From Lineus longissimus (taxonomy: Eukaryota; Nemertea; Pilidiophora; Heteronemertea; Lineidae), in contig NC_088319.1 of the NCBI RefSeq assembly GCF_910592395.1, forward strand, positions 12,340,001 to 12,400,000: a DNA stretch of 60,000 nucleotides. Reading direction: 5' to 3'. This document shows, piece by piece, positions 55,518-60,000 of the stretch (positions within the stretch are counted from its first letter, which is position 1; every line of letters begins with the position of its first letter). Position numbers and translations under genes: made by a program. The notes below the pieces were generated by a model. It was not told the DNA's origin. It ran no database searches and saw only the letters and a list, made by a program, of their open reading frames with translations.

Positions 55518-56587
55518 CTCTTAATGTCCTTGTATGACAATTCATTTCATAACGATTCATGAAAATTCCCAAAAGAAGTAACATTTTGTGATTTGTGATT
55601 TGTTTGGATTCCAAATTTCTTTTGGTTTTTCCAATGAAAAAATATTTTGGTTTTATTTTGACATATCTCAGTTATTCACAAAATCTGCAAAAAGAAAACG
55701 CCCGCAAATATGCAGATATGCTTTCCTTCAAATCTTTTAGAATGGAGTTCAGTAATAGAACTTCTGTACAACATTAACTGATCTCAACATTTGGGTTGTG
55801 AAGTGTTTTCAAGGAACATGCTTGTGTGCCTAGATGATGTTTTCAGGCACAGATCTAAGGGGGGGGGGACGTGCACCAGATGTACACACCCCTCATTCAT
55901 GAAAATCTTTGAAATTGATCATAACTTTGGAACACATCGGAAACTTTTTTTGGAGAAATAACTCCTGGGTCCACCCCGGTTTCATTCATGCAGCACCCAG
56001 CTCGACACTATTTTGTTCATTACTTCACCGTTAGGATGTCCAGATATCATTTTAGTAAAGTCGAATGAAATTGTTTTGGGATGGTGGGGTGGGAGTGTAT
56101 AGCAGTGCATAATAGTGCCACACATGAAATCGAAGGCCTCAGTGCATTGGATCCTTGGAAAAGGGCCTGCTGCCATCTATTTGAAGTTGTTGATCAGTGT
56201 GGATTTGAGATGGTGGGACTTTGAATTTCATTTGTTAGTAATTAGGGCCTCATCATTATTGAGTGTGAGGTTGCCAAAAACAATCTACGATTTGGTGCTT
56301 TATTCTTATTGAAACACTGGTCATATGATAGATGGATGGATGGATGTCAGAATGACGTCATTTGTAAACAATGACATCCAACTATTTAATACTGTTCATA
56401 GTGATAATGTCATAAGGAAGGGAATAAATGTGAGATGGAGGGGGGGGTCACAGTCACACGGTCAGTCCAACATAAATAAAAGTAGTCTTGATTTTGTAAT
56501 CATGAGATATATATCAGAAGATACGGACTTTACAATAAGATATAGGAACTTCGAGACGCTGCTGGTATTGGTAAAGCACCACATTTA

Positions 56588-56991
56588 TTAACACCTTCAG
56601 TGCCGAACCACTTAGATCTACGTGGCCCAAATTCCCCCTTCGAGCTGGTTATCGGAGTCTCATGGACTTCATGAAAGAACTATGCCATCGCCATCTTCAG
56701 GGCAAGGTAGGTACTGAATATACCGTTTGGTCTCTTCAGTTCCTACCTTGCTCTGAAAATGGCGATGGCGTAGTTCTTTCATGAAGTCATTTAAAGTTCT
56801 GAACTACGCCATCGCCATCTTCAGGGTACGGTTAGAACTGAAAAGACCGTTTGGTCTTTTCAGTTCCTACCTTGCCCTTTTCAGTTCCAGCCTTGCCCTG
56901 AAGATGGCGATGGCGTAGTTCTTTCATGAAGTCAATGAGGCTCCGATAACCAGCTCAAAGAGGGGGGGATTTGGGCCCGGAAGGTGTTTAG
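56588..56991. mobile_element. Double-hairpin inverted-repeat element downstream of ACAP
   Basis: The outer arms (aacaccttcagtgccg... ending about 56680, and 56919-56987) are inverted copies, with the right arm shortened by about 25 bp. Inside, the segment actacgccatcgccatcttc occurs four times in alternating orientation, which makes two hairpins (about 56665-56788 and 56794-56928). TTAA at 56588-56591 on the left suggests a piggyBac-like target site, but the right edge reads TTTA. Confidence 0.8.
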
Positions 56992-57175
56992 GAGGAAAGT
57001 TTGTTATGCATACTGAGAAAATTTGTGGCCTTGAATTTGATTATAGATTATTTTGTAGAAACTAGTATGCAAATTTCTATGAAAGTTTTTCGACCGCTTA
57101 CTGTATTTGAAAGCCATATCAGAATTTGAATTTTCTATGCTATTTTCACGGCGTGGCATTTATATTAAATGTGCT

Positions 57176-57239
57176 GTACAGAGTGGGTATTCGAAAAAGC
57201 TGGATCACTGGACAGCGTTTTCGAATACCCGTACAGAGT
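57176..57239. repeat. Hairpin flanked by 9-bp direct repeats
   Basis: An 18-bp stem with one mismatch (gggtattcgaaaaagctg at 57185 and its complement ending 57230) around a 10-base loop. It is directly bounded by gtacagagt on both sides (57176-57184 and 57231-57239). Confidence 0.8.
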
Positions 57240-57824
57240 ATATTTGGAAATCGTCATTTGGAATGTTTGAAGAGATGTTAAGGAATTCGTGAAGGTCTGT
57301 TATGTACCGGTATGTGAAAAGTATTTATAATCATGTACATGGCTGTTATACAATGAACTAGAAGCCACAACAAATACTCTAGTTTCACCGACCCAAGACC
57401 TGTTGATTAATTACTCTGAAATTGAAAAAAGGCCAAGTCAATACATGACATCATCACCTTCAGTCTTTTTTTTTGTTGTCAATCCATTGTCTATTCATAT
57501 CGTATGTTAAATGGCTTCAAACAACCTTGTGCATAATATCTAGCTTAATTCAATATCCAGAACCGGTCTTGTATCAGTGAATCTAGTGTATACAATTCCT
57601 CTTTATGTTTCCATTGATATTATTATTAGGTGTGGCCAGTAAGAGAAGAGTGGTTCAAACAATGTTTGCATGATGTCTAGATAACATATTAGCCAGAGGA
57701 CCTCACTGTCAGAACAACCATTTGTTATTATGTACCTGTCTCCAGTTGTGTGAAATCTTCCCGATTATAATCTTTTTAGTCTGTGATGTCATAGAAATCA
57801 TACTGCTGTTGCCCCATACTAGGG

Positions 57825-58067
57825 ATATCCATAATGTGGAAAATTGGCTGGGTATTTGCCTCTGAATATCCATAATGTGAAAAATTGGCGGGTTATTTGC
57901 CTCTGAATATCCATAATGTGGAAAATTGGCTGGTTATTTGCCTCTGAATATCCATAATGTGGAAAATTGGTGGGTTATTTGCCTCTGAATATCCATAATG
58001 TGATAAATTGGCTGGGTATTTGCCTCTGAATATCCATAATGTGGAAAATTGCCTGGTTATTTGCCTT
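57825..58067. repeat. 41-bp tandem repeat, about 6 copies
   Basis: Unit begins atatccataatgtggaaaat and contains ggtatttgcctctga. Copies start at 57825, 57866, 57907, 57948, 57989 and 58030, with single-base variants. It lies beyond the ACAP stop codon and before the AATAAA at 58350. Confidence 0.95.
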
Positions 58068-58349
58068 TCCAGACCCGGAATGGGCCTTTAATAAAACAAA
58101 ACTTTGGTGTTTTCAAATTTAAGAAGCGGATTTTGAGGTATCTTTTTTGGTTTTTAGCATTTATTCACAGAATTTGCCAAGTGCGTAACGGAAAAAGGAT
58201 TTTCAAGGAATGGATTTTCGGTGGGCCTACTCTACCCACCCAGTGACACTATTTGTAAAGTTACTATTCGTTCAATCTTGATTGATGCATGTTGAAAGCT
58301 GAAATAGTATTTTGGCTTTGATGGTGACATAGTGGATAAACCAAGAATC

Positions 58350-58355
58350 AATAAA
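58350..58355 (+). terminator. ACAP2: Candidate distal polyadenylation signal for ACAP
   Basis: AATAAA 2.8 kb after the ACAP stop. An earlier AATAAA lies at 56475-56480. Which one is used cannot be decided from sequence; use of the distal one would place the double hairpin and the 41-bp array in the 3' UTR. Confidence 0.35.
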
Positions 58356-59956
58356 GACTTGTCGTTAAAATGCTATATTAATCAAGAATTAAGATCAAAT
58401 TAAAAACTAGGAATGGGCGCTGTGGAATCGGTGCTTCCTGATAGTTGTACAGCTTTCTGTCATTTTATCACAATAATGAATTCAATAGTATTTCTTTGTC
58501 TTTCTGAAAAGCACAAATTCATAAATAAGTTGAACTCAAAATTGACTCGCATTTCTCATTTCATTCTTTTCATTTCTCAAACTTTGGGTGATATCAAAGT
58601 GTCTTCCACGCTTGCCTCAGTTCTTATGCGTCAAAATTCTCACAAAATATTTTCAATCAGAAAATCACAGTTTTAGGGTGAAACTATAATGACTACATTT
58701 TCCCAATCTATAAAGAAACACCAGAAATCATCCAAAATCCACAAAATGGTCAAAGTGTTTCTCGGAGGACATTGTCACCTTTGGTGCGCATGGCCTCTGA
58801 ACAATATCTCGTCCTATTTTTGGTGTTCGATAGAGTTCTGTTGTTCCAAAGATTGGCAAAATGGAGTCACCATAGTTTAATTTCTTGTTTATCTTTTCAT
58901 AGTTGGAGAGTTAGAGAATTCCCACGAGTTGTCAAGTTTGATGAACCTTTTTTGTTGCTCCCTGCTTTATAAAGAGAAGCTCTTTGCAAAGTTGCATTGA
59001 AGTCATCTTTCCCTCACAAACTGTTCCAAATTGCAATCATTTATGCCAAACCTGTCATGGTCATGACTGTTGTACATGTAAATAAAATTTCCACAAATTG
59101 TACAGTAGAATGTTGAATCCACATCAAATATTGCATGAAATGCATGTCGAGTTGACACTTTAGATAAAACTCTAGATTCATTTCTATAAGGTCAATGACA
59201 GATATTCATTTCTTGCCTCCAGCATTGTCTTTCTACATGGCTACTCCAAACTGCTAAATTTTTGCGCTGGTTTGTTTTTCACCAGCAGAAGAGAGATCCT
59301 TTCATCGCACAGAGCAGTGATTATAATTGCAGGAGCTACAATTCAAGCGCTGTTTGATAAATGACACCAGGAGATAATGGAAGAAATTGATGTACCCAGA
59401 TTTCACAAAATATACTGACATTATAGAAGTGAATCTAGAGTATTCTCATATTTTATGCACATTTTCCACCAATCCCATTTACCCATCCTGAATGAGGACA
59501 ATTACCATAGTTTCTCTCATCAGAGACATTGCAGAAATGTATTGTGCAAACATAATTACTGAGGCCGCATGTTTTCAATTTCTTGGTTTACTGGAACTAG
59601 TGAAGTATATCACCGGGTGGTGAAAGCAGAATCGGGGCTTCTGACTTTTCGATTCTCTGGTTGTTTTAAGAATGGCATCCCTGTCCTTGATCTGATATGC
59701 CGGCTCTGTGGTAAATTGGTGACTTTCGATAACTTTTGTAGATGCATTGAATGGTAAATTGTAAGTTATTAGTCTTGTTCCTGTTAAATATTTTAAGAAG
59801 AGCACGCAAAGTCTGTCACTTCAAAAATCAGTTTCCCATCTTGTCGAGAATCCTGTACAACGAGGCAGGTCTCCCAATCGTGTGTGTATTCATTTGAAAG
59901 TGACAAGTAAAAGAACCGAATATGTATTTAGAATGAACATAAGTTTATTTCATTCA
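58356..59956. other. Flank downstream of ACAP
   Basis: A+T-rich, no repeat structure or gene recognised. Frames at 58413-58676 and 59569-59757 look like chance. Confidence 0.6.
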
Positions 59957-60000
59957 AGGTGAACTGGCATTTGGAAATTTTCAAATTCAATTACATATTT
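59957..60000 (+). mobile_element. MITE family 1, copy E (truncated by window end)
   Basis: The last 44 bases (ttggaaattttcaaattcaa and onward) match the 3' third of the family. The rest would lie outside the window. Confidence 0.5.

Overview
This window comes from a nuclear genome of an intron-rich animal, most likely a marine invertebrate bilaterian (spiralian or invertebrate deuterostome; the species cannot be fixed from the sequence). The reasons are GT-AG introns with pyrimidine-rich acceptors, small conserved exons of an animal ArfGAP gene, tRNA-derived SINEs, many short foldback elements, minisatellites and an overall A+T-rich non-coding background.

Layout. One host gene on the + strand spans almost everything. 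It is an ACAP2-like Arf GTPase-activating protein (BAR, PH, ArfGAP and ankyrin domains). I placed 21 coding exons from 2345 to 55517 whose reading phases all join. Only the first coding exon (about 20 residues) is missing and presumably lies to the left of the window. Exons 2345-8598 encode the BAR domain. A 41.1-kb intron (8599-49736) follows, then the PH exons (49737-50760), a linker, the ArfGAP exons (52088-53060) and the ankyrin/C-terminal exons (53806-55517).

The large intron holds two genes on the opposite strand. The first (33331 down to 13293) is a two-exon gene for a secreted protein of about 5,542 residues. Its order is: signal peptide, about 18 leucine-rich repeats with cysteine caps, a Thr/Pro mucin-like stretch, about 14 copies of a helical motif, then 31 copies of an unfamiliar alpha/beta repeat broken by a Gly/Thr/Asp/Gln-rich spacer, and a charged C-terminal tail. 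The second exon alone is 15.2 kb and uninterrupted. The repeats are organised at three levels (half-unit, unit and three-unit block). I recognise no known family in them, and this is the best candidate for an undescribed system. The second nested gene (45610 down to 44615) is an intronless class A GPCR with several changed signature residues.

The rest is intronic or flanking DNA. It contains an 18-copy 64-bp minisatellite, a 31-bp array interrupted by a 227-bp foldback element, a 41-bp array, at least two families of short inverted-repeat elements present in about five copies each, tRNA-derived SINEs, a double-hairpin element beyond the ACAP stop codon, and a few decayed coding remnants. No rRNA, intact tRNA, CRISPR or bacterial-type operon features were seen.

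The genes are related by nesting, not by pathway. The ACAP product acts in the cytoplasm on Arf6-type GTPases at membranes. The giant protein is predicted to be secreted, and the GPCR to sit in the plasma membrane. Any regulatory link between host and nested genes is inference only.
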